A DNA stretch of 64,000 nucleotides from Paenibacillus humicus NBRC 102415 (GCF_004000905.1 NZ_BIMD01000003.1:162474-226473); one strand, 5' to 3'. Positions 1-7,917 are shown, counted from the first letter of the stretch. Notes: generated by a model not told the origin, from the sequence alone. A program made the numbers and translations.

Positions 1-944
1 CCGTCAATAATGATCGTGCGTCCAACTCGGTTGAACGTTCCTTCTCCATCCCTGGTCACCTCGATTTCATTGTCATTGAGAATCTTGCGATACCACGCTT
101 TCTTATCAGCCAAGACCTTGTCTATTTCCGCGAAGAAATGGTCCATCATCTCAATTGCTTCCTTGCTCTCGGTGAACGACATGAAGTCTGCAAGGGCCGT
201 TGATAGGTCGGTCATCAGCATCGCTGTGGCTCGGTTCATTGCCTTCCGCATGTCCTTCATCCAGACCACTCGGCGGTCGAAGTATGCGAGCTTTTCTTCA
301 TAGCTATCGCGCATGATGCGCAGTTTTTCTGATAGATCATTCCGCTCTTTCAAAAGATCGTCTATTTTCTTCCGTTGTTCTTCCGAGTACGGCGTTTCGG
401 TCAATTGCTGGATACGAGCGTTCAACCTGATTCGAGCTTCATCCAATTCCGCAACTGACTGCCGCGCTTTCTTAAGGGATTTTTCTACTTCGTTCTTGGC
501 TTCTTCAGCTGCTGCCTTGTCGGCTTCGGCTTCTTTTAGAGCCTTCTTCACTTCGCGCAGCTCGCGGACCGTCATTTCGTCCACGTTCTTCGATTCACCG
601 CTTGATGGGATCGTGTGCGGCTGCTGGATGAACTCTGCGCGGTCGATCGATTCCGGAAGTGAGAGCATTTCAAAAAGTTTCCCTGTTGGCAGATGCGACG
701 TCGCATCTCCTAACTGTTCGAACGCTTGTATGAAGCGAGATGCGGTAGACGCATCGAACTGGCAATGATCTTTTGCCCATGATTTGAAACTGCCCGGAGC
801 TAAATCATTATCCCTTACATGCTTGAGCCGCTTGCCGATTTCAAAGATCGACTGGCCGGCTACTTGCTTGTAGCTGTTGATTTCTGCGGTGATGACATTC
901 AAATCAGTTGATAGGAGTTGATTGCTCAAGACTTGCTGCACCAT
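1..944 (-). CDS. DUF3102-type phage/plasmid protein, 3' part outside window
   Basis: Open minus-strand frame running off the left edge; 314 codons are visible. The first ~110 residues ([18 protein letters not shown] onward, with an [15 protein letters not shown] segment) match what I know of the DUF3102 domain, found on Firmicutes phages and integrative elements. Residues ~125-230 are a Lys/Glu/Ala-rich coiled coil, and the C-terminal part is helical. The start is the ATG at 944 (next codon GTG), with GGAGAGG directly upstream, which is closer than usual; the GTG could be the true start. Function is unknown; DUF3102 proteins are often replication- or regulation-linked. An 18-bp perfect palindrome lies inside the gene at 691-708. 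Upstream are two Xre-type operators, so repression by the neighbouring regulators is likely. Confidence 0.75.
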   Translation of the reverse strand, partial: MVQQVLSNQLLSTDLNVITAEINSYKQVAGQSIFEIGKRLKHVRDNDLAPGSFKSWAKDHCQFDASTASRFIQAFEQLGDATSHLPTGKLFEMLSLPESIDRAEFIQQPHTIPSSGESKNVDEMTVRELREVKKALKEAEADKAAAEEAKNEVEKSLKKARQSVAELDEARIRLNARIQQLTETPYSEEQRKKIDDLLKERNDLSEKLRIMRDSYEEKLAYFDRRVVWMKDMRKAMNRATAMLMTDLSTALADFMSFTESKEAIEMMDHFFAEIDKVLADKKAWYRKILNDNEIEVTRDGEGTFNRVGRTIIID

Positions 945-1065
945 CCTCTCCACTGCTAATTTCGACAAAACAAAGGACTTTCGGACTACAATAATTGCCG
1001 TTCCAGCTGATCATTTTGCCATATTTTATGAAAATTTACGGACTGTTCGCATCTGTTCTCATTGC

Positions 1066-1121
1066 GTGCATATAATGGACACTTTATAATGAGGACAACT
1101 GAGGGCGTGCATTAAATGCAC
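1066..1121. promoter_or_regulatory. operators O1/O2 and leftward promoter of the DUF3102 gene
   Basis: Two copies of a dyad with consensus GTGCAT-N3-ATGCAC: O1 at 1066-1080 (one mismatch) and O2 at 1107-1121 (perfect). Leftward promoter elements are seen as TTGTCC (plus 1092-1097) and TATATG (plus 1069-1074), 17-18 bp apart; O1 covers the -10. A rightward TTGCGT-N17-TATAAT pair also overlaps here. The same dyad recurs at 1420-1465. Inference: these are sites of one of the adjacent Xre regulators and form a lysogeny-type switch. Confidence 0.55.
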
Positions 1122-1145
1122 ACTGTAGTGATGCCAAAGAAAGTA

Positions 1146-1379
1146 TTAATCGGCCAGGTCACCAAACAGTCTGTCCACTGTGGTGCCCAAGTAAGTTGCA
1201 AGACGGAAAGCAAACTTGAGTTCTGGGTTGCAGCGACCATTTTCAATGCTACGAATAAAGCTCTCACTAACATCCAAGTCAGTACCCATGCCGCGTTGAG
1301 ACTTGCCCTTATGATGGCGAAGCTCTTGAAAGATAGTGCGTTTCACGATAACGCGAGCATCCGCTTTTCGTCTGGACAA
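1146..1379 (-). CDS. Xre-family helix-turn-helix regulator (77 aa)
   Basis: Small Cro/C1-type DNA-binding protein. The HTH spans residues ~13-66 (LRHHKGKSQRGMGTDL, then SESFIRSIENGRCNP), ending in the LFGDL signature seen in YgzD-like regulators. The start codon is TTG at 1379, chosen because an AAAGGAGGT ribosome site lies 8 nt upstream. It is divergent from the next Xre gene. Its promoter, TTGACG (plus 1465-1470) and TATTAT (plus 1441-1446) with an 18-bp spacer, has operator O4 in the spacer and O3 just downstream, so it is probably repressed by the neighbour and/or itself. It probably acts as the Cro- or C-like partner in a phage switch. Confidence 0.8.
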   Translation of the reverse strand: MSRRKADARVIVKRTIFQELRHHKGKSQRGMGTDLDVSESFIRSIENGRCNPELKFAFRLATYLGTTVDRLFGDLAD

Positions 1380-1419
1380 TGTATAAACCTCCTTTCATAT
1401 GCATATGATATGAATGCGC

Positions 1420-1470
1420 GTGCATCTTTTGCACATCCAAATAATAGCATGTGCAAAAAGTACACGTCAA
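1420..1470. promoter_or_regulatory. operators O3/O4 within the divergent Xre promoter region
   Basis: O3 at 1420-1434 and O4 at 1451-1465 are imperfect copies of GTGCAT-N3-ATGCAC. O4 lies between the -35 (TTGACG) and -10 (TATTAT) of the leftward promoter of the 1146-1379 gene; O3 covers its start region. CATATGCATATG-type palindromic DNA lies beside them at 1396-1408. Confidence 0.6.
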
Positions 1471-1510
1471 CCACTCTTGCAAACTTTTTTTCGGGGACGG
1501 TGTATTTGTT

Positions 1511-1930
1511 TTGTCAAAGGAACTTAAAACTAAAGATCAACTAAGAAAAGAAGTAGGGAAACGTTTAAAAGAGTTACGATTGCAAAAAGGGAAAACTCAA
1601 GCGGATATTGCGGGGATATTGGGTCTGGATCGCGCTAGCGTATCTAATCACGAGATAGGGCGCGCCTTACCAAAAAAGGAAGAACTATTAGTGCTTGCGA
1701 AGTTCTATGGAACAACTACTGATTATATTTTGGGGCATACCGACAACAAAGAAACTCCCGACCCATATGAAAATGAGCGGGAGTTTCTTACTGCCATTGA
1801 TTTGTCCACGGACGAAGAAATTAAAAATAGATTTATCTTTGAGATTGATGGTCAAGAAGTGACAGAAGAGGAATTTAAGCGGATGGTTGCTGCTGTACGA
1901 TCGGAACGTCTGTACCGGAAGAACCCTTAG
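1511..1930 (+). CDS. CI-like Xre-family repressor (139 aa)
   Basis: N-terminal HTH (residues ~10-65: RLKELRLQKGKTQADIAG, RASVSNHEIGR) followed by TTDYILG, the usual end of a phage repressor DNA-binding domain, then a short acidic C-terminal region without a LexA-type Ser/Lys protease motif. The frame is open back to an ATG at 1451, but that ATG lies inside operator O4. I therefore place the start at TTG 1511, with GGGGACGG about 10 nt upstream. The gene is AT-richer than the structural genes. It is divergent from the 1146-1379 regulator, giving the classic two-repressor arrangement. Because no self-cleavage domain is seen, induction is probably not by RecA-driven autocleavage; some Firmicutes phages use an ImmA-type protease instead, and none is seen here. 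Confidence 0.75.
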   Translation: MSKELKTKDQLRKEVGKRLKELRLQKGKTQADIAGILGLDRASVSNHEIGRALPKKEELLVLAKFYGTTTDYILGHTDNKETPDPYENEREFLTAIDLSTDEEIKNRFIFEIDGQEVTEEEFKRMVAAVRSERLYRKNP

Positions 1931-2147
1931 TAATTTCGATAAGGTTCTTGATGCCCAATAGTTCTTGCAGCTTTTTCAAATCGACGATCAGTTTTGCCGA
2001 TATGACTTTTCACCCCTTGATGTCTCTTGGATAATATTATCAACTTGACTAAGATCAGTATATCAGAAAATGCGAACACTTTCGACATTAATGTGAATCA
2101 TTATTCCAAGCCCTGCATGCATGTAAATAAATACAAAGGAGAAAAAT
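1931..2147. other. intergenic region between Xre genes
   Basis: AT-rich 217-bp region. It contains the dyad GGATAATATTATC near 2029-2041 and CATTAATG near 2088. No complete gene is visible. It likely carries the promoter of the 2148 gene, but no clean -35/-10 pair stands out. Confidence 0.4.
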
Positions 2148-2378
2148 ATGGCATTCCTGTTGGGGGAATGCCTGCTACTGAGTCGACTAAAAGAGGCAGG
2201 CCTTACCAGGTCAGAATTTGCCCGTAAAATGGAGGTTACTCCTGCCTATATCACAGGTCTGATTAAGGGCAAGGAGACGATGTCACTAGAATTCGCAATC
2301 AACAGCGCCGATATTTTGGATTGTCGAGTTACTGATTTGTACATCCTCCGAATGTCTAGTAGCAGGTATACCCGCTGA
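2148..2378 (+). CDS. small Xre-type HTH protein (76 aa)
   Basis: ATG at 2148 with AAAGGAG 6 nt upstream. Residues 8-62 fit a Cro/C1 HTH (LKEAGLTRSEFARKMEVTP, AYITGLIKGKETMS). Xre proteins of this size often act as phage antirepressors or secondary regulators; which applies here cannot be told. It is the last gene before a terminator pair, and convergent with the long ATPase gene. Confidence 0.75.
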   Translation: MAFLLGECLLLSRLKEAGLTRSEFARKMEVTPAYITGLIKGKETMSLEFAINSADILDCRVTDLYILRMSSSRYTR

Positions 2379-2403
2379 ATTTCAGCGGTCCCTGACAGCT
2401 ATG

Positions 2404-2464
2404 TTTTTAAGCCATAGCTTAAAAAATGAGCTTATCCGTTTTATCGGATAGGTTCTTTTTTTTG
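2404..2464 (+). terminator. terminator pair after the 2148 Xre gene
   Basis: A 9-bp stem (TTTTTAAGC/GCTTAAAAA, 2404-2426) is followed by an 8-bp stem CTTATCCG/CGGATAGG (2431-2452) and a T-run. Confidence 0.75.
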
Positions 2465-2479
2465 TTTAACTGGGTACAG

Positions 2480-2507
2480 AAAAAAGCCGACGCTCATCTG
2501 CGCCGGC
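2480..2507 (-). terminator. terminator of the ATPase operon
   Basis: Minus-strand GCCGGCGC/GCGTCGGC stem (one mismatch) followed by six U. Confidence 0.7.
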
Positions 2508-2563
2508 CCTGCCTGTATCCAGTATAGCACTGCTGATCCATACTTTTTGATACGTTTTGTTCT

Positions 2564-4915
2564 CTATTTCAGCACCCCCGGAAGATGAGTAATAAAGCGA
2601 GCGTATCCGTCCTTATGCTTGATGAGGTTGAGCGAGTGGTAGCGCGGCAGCTTGAGGAGGTCTTCTTCTGTGTAGGGGAGCAGCTCCGACGAGAGCTCGA
2701 GGAAATTCTTTTTGTCACAACCGCTGATCAGCAGGTAGGAGGCATTGGCCGACCGCAACTCCTCGCGGATATGCTTGATCTGGTTGAGATAGTGGGCGCT
2801 GATGATCGGCTTGAGCCCAAACTTGGCGTACTGGCTCAGCTTCGAACGCATGAACTGCTCTGTGTGCTGCACCTGATAGAGCTCATCGACGATCAGGTTG
2901 ACCTTGGTCATCTTGTCGCGGTCGCCACCCAGCCGCTTGCTGCGCATCTGCAGAGCGAGCCAGATCTTGGTGCTCCAGTAGGTCGTATAGACGTCCCGCT
3001 CGCTGTCGGTCCCAAACATGTCGGACGGCATGCGGATGCAGATCAGTTGGTTCTTTTGCATCTCCTCCACAAGATTGACGTTGCCGGCTGTGCCCTTGTC
3101 GAGCATGCGCTCCATGTAGGCATTTTGCTCGAGCTGGTTGAGACGGTCGATGATCCCGACGATGTACGTCTCCTTGGTGCCGATGACCTCGCCGGCCTTA
3201 TCCTTGTCGTCGAGCTCGAGGAGCGATCGGATGTACTTTTTGAGGTTGTCACGCTGCAGCAACGGCACGGCCTTGATCAGCTTATGTCGGGTCTCGTGAT
3301 CCTGCAGGCAGTCAAATACGCTCCTGATGCTGCCGCCGACCATAAAGGCGACCAGAGACGCGCTGACGAGGTATCGTTGCATTTTAGCCGACAGTTTGGT
3401 CTCCTCAGCATTGATCGAGTTGACCAGCGTCAGCAGCTGCGTCGTCTGCTTTTTGGCGTTGTCGTATTGCTCAAAAGGATCAGTGCTCCGGCCGACCTCG
3501 TTGTATCCCATGCCCTGTAGCTTACGCGGATCGCCGCACTCAATAACCAGTGTCTTGCCCATGGGGATTGCGGCGGCCACCTCTCGTGACAATTCGCATT
3601 GACCAACGAAGTCAAAGATGATGACGCATTCGCCGCCGTTGATCGCATCCCGGCAGAGGTTGCCGATGAGGTTAGATTTGCCCGCCCGAGTAGGTCCGAT
3701 GATGACGGTCGTCAGATTGCGAAACTCCCTGTCTGTGGATAGGTAAGCGGCTTGTGCATGCCCTCTATAGGTGTTGGTGCCGATGCACATGACCCCTGCC
3801 TTGAGATCCTCTGGCACCTCGGTTTCCTGCGTCTCGACGCGCTCGATAAAGTTATAGCGCTCGAGGACGTCGCGGCCGGCCAGAGCGATAAAGTTTTGAG
3901 CCTCCTCGTCACCGATCTTGTTGCGGCTGGCTCGGATGTCCCGGGCTGTCATGTCGAGCTGCCGCCGGTATGGTCGATACTGCAGCCGGTTGTCCTCGGA
4001 GACCGTGTCAAAGGACTGCGCCAGGCTCCGAGCCGCGTTGCGCTGCCGCATACCGTCCGCGCTCTCGGCCATGACCACAATCTGCGTGTCGAGGACGGTT
4101 GCCGCGGCCTTTTTGCTCGTGCTCTCCGACACCCCCCTACGCGCCCCGTTGAGCCGATCGAGCAGCGCGTCCATATAGTCGCCGCCCCCGGACGCTCCGG
4201 ACGTCTTACGGCCGCTACCGAGCGCCTCGCCGATCTCCTTGAAGATGACGTTCCCGGCAGCCAGCAGGTACTTGAGCGCGTAGGCAGTCCCCAGCTTATT
4301 CCGCTCGACCGGCAGCCGGCGGTTTACCTTGTCGATCGTGGCCCTGTATAGGTGTCTCCACGAAAGCTGGCTGCCGGGCAGGAAGTTGTAGAAGACCCCG
4401 AGACGGTCCCCTTCCTCCAGCAGCTCCACGGCGTTGAGGTTGCTGTTCAGGAGGTCGTTGCTCCGCCGGTCGACGGCAAGGCTCAAGGCGTCCTCCTTCT
4501 CGTACACGAGCTCGTAACGTGTGGCCGCCGGACCGATTGCCGGCAGCTCCTCCACCTCCTCGATCGTCACCTGACCCCATACGTCCGACATCTTCTCGCG
4601 CAGATAGGCCAAGTGCGCTCGAGGCACGATGAAGAAGAACTCGACCTTGCGCTGCTCCATGTAGATGTAATAGGAGACCTTTGCCGGCAGCGTCCAACTG
4701 TACCGGGTGCCGATAATGAACTCCCGACCGAGTGCCTTGATGACGCGCTGCTCCTCTGCCTTGATGTTGGCCAAGGCACCCTTGTAGAGTGCGGCGATGG
4801 CGCGGGCGATCTTGTGCGTGCCCTGGTTGCGGACGGCATTGTTGGGCTTGATCCGCAGGTAAGCATATTCTGGCTTCACGATCTGCAGCAGCTGCGTAAA
4901 TGGAATGCCTTTCAT
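2564..4915 (-). CDS. HerA/VirB4-like DNA-translocating ATPase
   Basis: 783 aa. A soluble ~400-residue N-terminal domain precedes a P-loop motor. Walker A is GPTRAGKS (~406-414) and Walker B LIVDE (~674-678), with an ISAHYLNQ segment after it, as in HerA/TraG/VirB4-type motors. The segment just before Walker A (IGTNTYRGHAQAAYLSTD) is typical of DUF87/HerA-like proteins. No N-terminal membrane helices are seen, so it resembles VirB4/HerA more than a VirD4 coupling protein. The ATG overlaps the stop of the M23 gene (ATGA), so the two are translationally coupled, and the upstream gene is a membrane protein. Inferred role: energising DNA (or protein) transfer through a membrane complex. No relaxase is in the window, so conjugation is not shown. 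Confidence 0.8.
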   Translation of the reverse strand: MKGIPFTQLLQIVKPEYAYLRIKPNNAVRNQGTHKIARAIAALYKGALANIKAEEQRVIKALGREFIIGTRYSWTLPAKVSYYIYMEQRKVEFFFIVPRAHLAYLREKMSDVWGQVTIEEVEELPAIGPAATRYELVYEKEDALSLAVDRRSNDLLNSNLNAVELLEEGDRLGVFYNFLPGSQLSWRHLYRATIDKVNRRLPVERNKLGTAYALKYLLAAGNVIFKEIGEALGSGRKTSGASGGGDYMDALLDRLNGARRGVSESTSKKAAATVLDTQIVVMAESADGMRQRNAARSLAQSFDTVSEDNRLQYRPYRRQLDMTARDIRASRNKIGDEEAQNFIALAGRDVLERYNFIERVETQETEVPEDLKAGVMCIGTNTYRGHAQAAYLSTDREFRNLTTVIIGPTRAGKSNLIGNLCRDAINGGECVIIFDFVGQCELSREVAAAIPMGKTLVIECGDPRKLQGMGYNEVGRSTDPFEQYDNAKKQTTQLLTLVNSINAEETKLSAKMQRYLVSASLVAFMVGGSIRSVFDCLQDHETRHKLIKAVPLLQRDNLKKYIRSLLELDDKDKAGEVIGTKETYIVGIIDRLNQLEQNAYMERMLDKGTAGNVNLVEEMQKNQLICIRMPSDMFGTDSERDVYTTYWSTKIWLALQMRSKRLGGDRDKMTKVNLIVDELYQVQHTEQFMRSKLSQYAKFGLKPIISAHYLNQIKHIREELRSANASYLLISGCDKKNFLELSSELLPYTEEDLLKLPRYHSLNLIKHKDGYARFITHLPGVLK

Positions 4916-5601
4916 CGGCTCAGCCCTCCTCCGAGCAGTCGGATAAGAGAGTAAGCCCCGAAGACCAGCCCCGACCAGCGGTAGCCGTCTCGTAACCCCA
5001 GCGCGCCCAGGATGATCAGGACGCTGCAGCCGATCAGGCCGATGCCATAGCTCAGGTCGACGAGCACGCCTGCGGCCTCGCTGAGCCAGTGAATAATGTG
5101 CTCGCGGGCGCCGTGCGCGACATGCTCCGCAGCATGATCCACGACCTTGTCAGCCACCCAGCCCGCCGGCCCCTTGATGCCGAGAATGGACGGTCCGGCA
5201 ATTTCCCCGCTATACCGCTGCAGGTCCGGGATCAGGCCAGTCGGATCAGCAAAGCCGCCATCCTTGATCAGCCCAAAGTGGAGATGTGGACCGCTGCTGT
5301 GTCCGGTGTTGCCGCTCATGCCAAGGAGCTCGCCGGGGAATACCCGCTCGCCGGCATGCACCGCGACGCTGTCCATGTGGCCGTATACGTGCAGCTCGCC
5401 GCTATCTGTCCGGACAATGACGCCGCGGCCGATGTTGTCGGCCCCATGATTGACGACCCGCTCCACGGTGCCGGACGTGATACTGTGCAGCTCCGTCCCC
5501 TGCGGCATTGCCAGATCGACACCATGGTGCTCCCGGCCGCCGCGGATCTCCTCGAGGACGCCGTATTCGGATGAAACACGGAATTTCATGGGCATCGTCA
5601 T
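4912..5601 (-). CDS. M23 metallopeptidase with C-terminal membrane segments
   Basis: 229 aa from the ATG at 5601, which overlaps the preceding stop (ATGA). Zn ligands of LytM-type endopeptidases are present: HHGVD (H26, D29) and HLHFG (H106, H108), plus the GNTGHSSGPHLH signature. After ~130 residues come an amphipathic stretch and hydrophobic helices at ~184-205 and ~210-225, so it is membrane-tethered by its C-terminus. No signal peptide is seen. Cell-wall hydrolases of this type are partners of Gram-positive type IV secretion systems and of phage entry machinery. The ATPase overlap and the membrane-protein neighbour favour a trans-envelope complex. Confidence 0.85.
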   Translation of the reverse strand: MTMPMKFRVSSEYGVLEEIRGGREHHGVDLAMPQGTELHSITSGTVERVVNHGADNIGRGVIVRTDSGELHVYGHMDSVAVHAGERVFPGELLGMSGNTGHSSGPHLHFGLIKDGGFADPTGLIPDLQRYSGEIAGPSILGIKGPAGWVADKVVDHAAEHVAHGAREHIIHWLSEAAGVLVDLSYGIGLIGCSVLIILGALGLRDGYRWSGLVFGAYSLIRLLGGGLSR

Positions 5602-6059
5602 CCCATCCCTTCGAAGATCGTCTCCACTTGGCCGAATGCCCACGGAAGCCCCAAAAGAATGCCGTAGACCAAGATAAAAGCGAGGGCCGACTTGCGGGCT
5701 GCAACGAAGTCTCCCTGGACCGTGTTGCTGATGCAGTCAAAGGCCGCCTTGATGATGATGACCCACTTACCGATGCTCACCAACTTGTGGTATAACCGCT
5801 GAGCTCCTACGTCAAGCCCCGTGCCGTCCCCTGCCGAAGCGAATGCGTGTTCCAGCCCACCGGCTCCGAGCAGCACCATGATGGTAATCGCCCCGACACG
5901 GTAGATCAACTTGTGCCGCTCGACGTGCTCGACAACGATCGTTGCGCCGGCCTGAAGTCTCTCAATGAGCAGGCGCCTTGTCGGCTCCGGCAGAGCAACC
6001 GCCGCTGCCGGGCGCAGGTCAATCCGGTATCCGGTCGGCCGCATGGTTAGAGTCGCCAT
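5598..6059 (-). CDS. integral membrane protein of the ATPase/M23 operon
   Basis: 153 aa, AGGAGG 7 nt upstream of ATG. After a ~50-residue cytoplasmic region with a basic segment come hydrophobic helices at ~54-72, ~95-110 and ~122-142. No family recognised. First of three overlapping genes (membrane protein, M23, ATPase); by position and topology it could be the channel or scaffold subunit. Confidence 0.7.
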   Translation of the reverse strand: MATLTMRPTGYRIDLRPAAAVALPEPTRRLLIERLQAGATIVVEHVERHKLIYRVGAITIMVLLGAGGLEHAFASAGDGTGLDVGAQRLYHKLVSIGKWVIIIKAAFDCISNTVQGDFVAARKSALAFILVYGILLGLPWAFGQVETIFEGMG

Positions 6060-6324
6060 AAAATATCCTCCTCACAAATCGTGATGTACTGGCATCTTTT
6101 CCAATCCTGCCGCATATGCTGAGGGTAAACCGCCCGCAGCGCCCTAACCGGACTCTGCCCATGGCGGTTTTTTCTATCTTTCAGCAAATATTTCCTGAAA
6201 GTCGTTTGTGCAAAATTTTGCCGAAGCGCTGAACCCTCAGGAAGATTTTCCTTAGGGCAGGAATATCGAACATCGACGAATTCACCGACGCCGGTGAATT
6301 CCAAAAGGTGCGACGTCGCACGGT
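6060..6324. other. regulatory intergenic region below parR
   Basis: It carries a plus-strand terminator-like stem AACCGCC/GGCGGTT with T6 (6128-6173) although no plus-strand gene precedes it, so a short antisense or control RNA is possible. Also present are a 7-bp inverted repeat CTTTCAG/CTGAAAG (about 6178-6201) and two palindromes of the CGACGTCG family (6278-6301, 6308-6321). An 85-codon frame here looks non-coding. Confidence 0.5.
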
Positions 6325-6434
6325 TTAGATAAATCCCGCCGCGTCAAAGCCCAAACTTCCCGACGTTGGGAAGTGTCCAGACGTCTGGGCGTCCAAACTA
6401 TACGGCGTCGTATGGTTCAATTGAGACGTCGCAA
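6278..6434. repeat. cluster of six palindromes with a GACGTC-type core
   Basis: Centres at about 6289.5 (24-bp dyad, 11 of 12 pairs), 6314.5 (GTGCGACGTCGCAC, perfect), 6364.5 (CTTCCC-GACGTT-GGGAAG), 6382.5 (CCAGACGTCTGG, perfect), 6406.5 (ATACGGCGTCGTAT) and 6427.5 (TTGAGACGTCGCAA). Spacing is mostly 18-25 bp. The array overlaps the 3' end of parR, where the protein is low-complexity. Further members lie at 691-708, 6751-6770 and 7458-7479. Iteron-like; could be a centromere or replication-control array. Confidence 0.6.
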
Positions 6435-6621
6435 CTTTTGAACCAATAGGGGCAGTCGTCCCCAATGGGGATGAAGCATCCATATCCCGCTGAATCAGCC
6501 GCTTGAGGTAGCCCGAGCGGTTTTTCTTCGTCTGCACCCATTTGAAAAGAGCGACCTGATCGGGATCGTCCTGGCTGAAGTAGACAGGGATTTTTTCAAT
6601 ACGTCTACTGGACACCTCCAT
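6325..6621 (-). CDS. parR: ParR-like ribbon-helix-helix adaptor (candidate)
   Basis: 98 aa. The N-terminal ~45 residues (RRIEKIPVYFSQDDPDQVAL, then KKNRSGYLKRLIQRDM) fit a small RHH DNA-binding domain of the kind found in ParR. The rest is a low-complexity Ser/Thr/Gly tail encoded over a palindrome array. The start overlaps the last 17 nt of parM, with AAAGGGG upstream, so the two are coupled. parM followed by a small DNA-binding protein is the standard type II partition layout; the identification rests mostly on context. Confidence 0.6.
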   Translation of the reverse strand: MEVSSRRIEKIPVYFSQDDPDQVALFKWVQTKKNRSGYLKRLIQRDMDASSPLGTTAPIGSKVATSQLNHTTPYSLDAQTSGHFPTSGSLGFDAAGFI

Positions 6622-7420
6622 ACAGCCCCTTTGCTATCAGATGGAACGCCTCGACGTTTGCATAGAGATTCATGCCGGGCTTGAGCAGCTGCGCGGACGT
6701 GAAATGCATCCTGATGTCGGGTAGCAATGCTTCAGCTCCACCGCCGCACAAGGTAACGACGTCGTTACCTCTCCACTTCAAGCGGATAGCATGCGCAATG
6801 ATAGCCCGTGCAAAAGCAACTGGATCCGGATTTCGCAGCGTCTCCATGCCGTTCACCAGCGTATCGCTCGCTCGATCGACGAAGCGCCGGTCCTGCAGCG
6901 TGCCGAGGTTGACCGTGCCACTCCCGATATCAATCACCCGCACAATACCGAGGCTAGGAACAAGGAGGCCAGCTGCCGCTCCTTCGGCCGCCACTTCGCA
7001 TCGGCGGATGACAATGACTCGCCGCTCCCCGTTGATGGTGATCTCGTGCCGGCCCTGCAGCATCTCCTTGATCTGAAGCTTTTGCTCCGGCGTATGCGTT
7101 CGGATGGGCTGCCCCACGACGATCTGATGCTCCGATCCAGGTGCATACTGGTGAAGTGCGATCAGGACGCGCAGGCGAGCATCCGGATGTGCCTTCGAAT
7201 CGCCCTTGGTGCTTTCCGCCAACTCGCTTTCATACATCGCCAGAGTCCCAGCAAAACCGCGCTGCCCGCCGTACTCCCATTCGAAGTCATGCTCACCGTG
7301 GGTTTGCTGAAGATTTCGTTCCCGCCAGTCATAACCGATGGGGGAGGGGAACTGTTTGAACTGCCGACCGTCGTACAGCTTAACCGAGCTGCCGCCGGCG
7401 TCGATGCCAATGATACTCAT
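6605..7420 (-). CDS. parM: ParM/StbA-type actin-like segregation ATPase
   Basis: 271 aa. Actin-fold motifs: phosphate-1 GIDAGGSSVK (residues ~4-14), phosphate-2 VIDIGSGTVNLGTL (~164-178), adenosine loop TLCGGGAEALLPD (~225-238). Shorter than plasmid R1 ParM (~320 aa) but within the range of Firmicutes ParM-like proteins. GGAGATGACAGC precedes the ATG. ParM filaments push replicated plasmids (or phage-plasmids) apart. Its presence in a prophage implies a plasmid-like state at some time or active positioning of the phage genome. A 20-bp perfect palindrome lies inside the gene at 6751-6770. Confidence 0.85.
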   Translation of the reverse strand: MSIIGIDAGGSSVKLYDGRQFKQFPSPIGYDWRERNLQQTHGEHDFEWEYGGQRGFAGTLAMYESELAESTKGDSKAHPDARLRVLIALHQYAPGSEHQIVVGQPIRTHTPEQKLQIKEMLQGRHEITINGERRVIVIRRCEVAAEGAAAGLLVPSLGIVRVIDIGSGTVNLGTLQDRRFVDRASDTLVNGMETLRNPDPVAFARAIIAHAIRLKWRGNDVVTLCGGGAEALLPDIRMHFTSAQLLKPGMNLYANVEAFHLIAKGLYGGVQ

Positions 7421-7625
7421 GCTGTCATCTCCTTCTGGCGCTACTGGTAGCCCTACAAACCGTTCTACGTCGAACGGTTAGCGTCACCAGTGGCGCTACA
7501 TGATATGTCAATAGCCTATGGAGAGGGCTCGGGCATATTTACTGAATTCCAAATAGGGACGGGTATAAAATTTTGTAGACTCGGCCATATTAGGAATACG
7601 AAATAGACAGAAAGGCCTGAATCAC
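7421..7625. promoter_or_regulatory. parM promoter/candidate parC region
   Basis: 205 bp between parM and a divergent HTH gene. It holds a 22-bp near-palindrome (7458-7479, ten of eleven pairs, core TACGTC), a direct repeat TGGCGCTAC at 7436-7444 and 7491-7499, and AT-rich DNA further right. In type II systems the centromere usually sits just upstream of parM and doubles as the operator, which fits. Confidence 0.5.
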
Positions 7626-7850
7626 ATGACCGGAATAGGGAAAAAGCGAACCGATTATGGAGCTTTCTTGGATAAACACGGAGTCAAACAGGAGAGAATC
7701 CGCGAAGAAACAGGGTTGAACCCTGGAACGGTGTCGCGGGCATGCAGCGAGGAAGGATATAAGCCGACAAGAAGTGTGCAAAAGATCCTGGTTGAAGCAG
7801 CTCGACGGCTTACGGGAAAGAGCGCACAGCCCAAAGATTTCTGGATGTGA
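7626..7850 (+). CDS. small HTH regulator divergent from parM
   Basis: 74 aa. Residues ~10-60 (RTDYGAFLDKHGVKQERI, NPGTVSRACSEEG) look like an Xre-type helix-turn-helix in which TGLNPGTVSRACSE is the recognition segment. ATG at 7626, with AGAAAGG about 8 nt upstream. It shares an intergenic region with parM and is a candidate regulator of the partition operon. Confidence 0.7.
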   Translation: MTGIGKKRTDYGAFLDKHGVKQERIREETGLNPGTVSRACSEEGYKPTRSVQKILVEAARRLTGKSAQPKDFWM

Positions 7851-7917
7851 AAATTCTGTATCATAGATAGATACATTTCGTATATTCTATCCTTAGGAAG
7901 GGAAGGGGAGAGGATCT

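Noticed and set aside
1451..1510. Upstream ATG for the CI-like repressor
   Set aside because: Falls inside operator O4 without ribosome site; TTG 1511 preferred.
1116..1544. Plus-strand frame over the Xre gene
   Set aside because: Overlaps two real genes and operators; start lies in operator O2.
2585..3520. Long plus-strand frame opposite the ATPase
   Set aside because: Anti-sense shadow of the 783-aa ATPase with Arg/Leu-rich composition; no ribosome site.
6047..6304. 85-codon frame between parR and the membrane gene
   Set aside because: Ends across palindromes, no ribosome site, composition non-coding.
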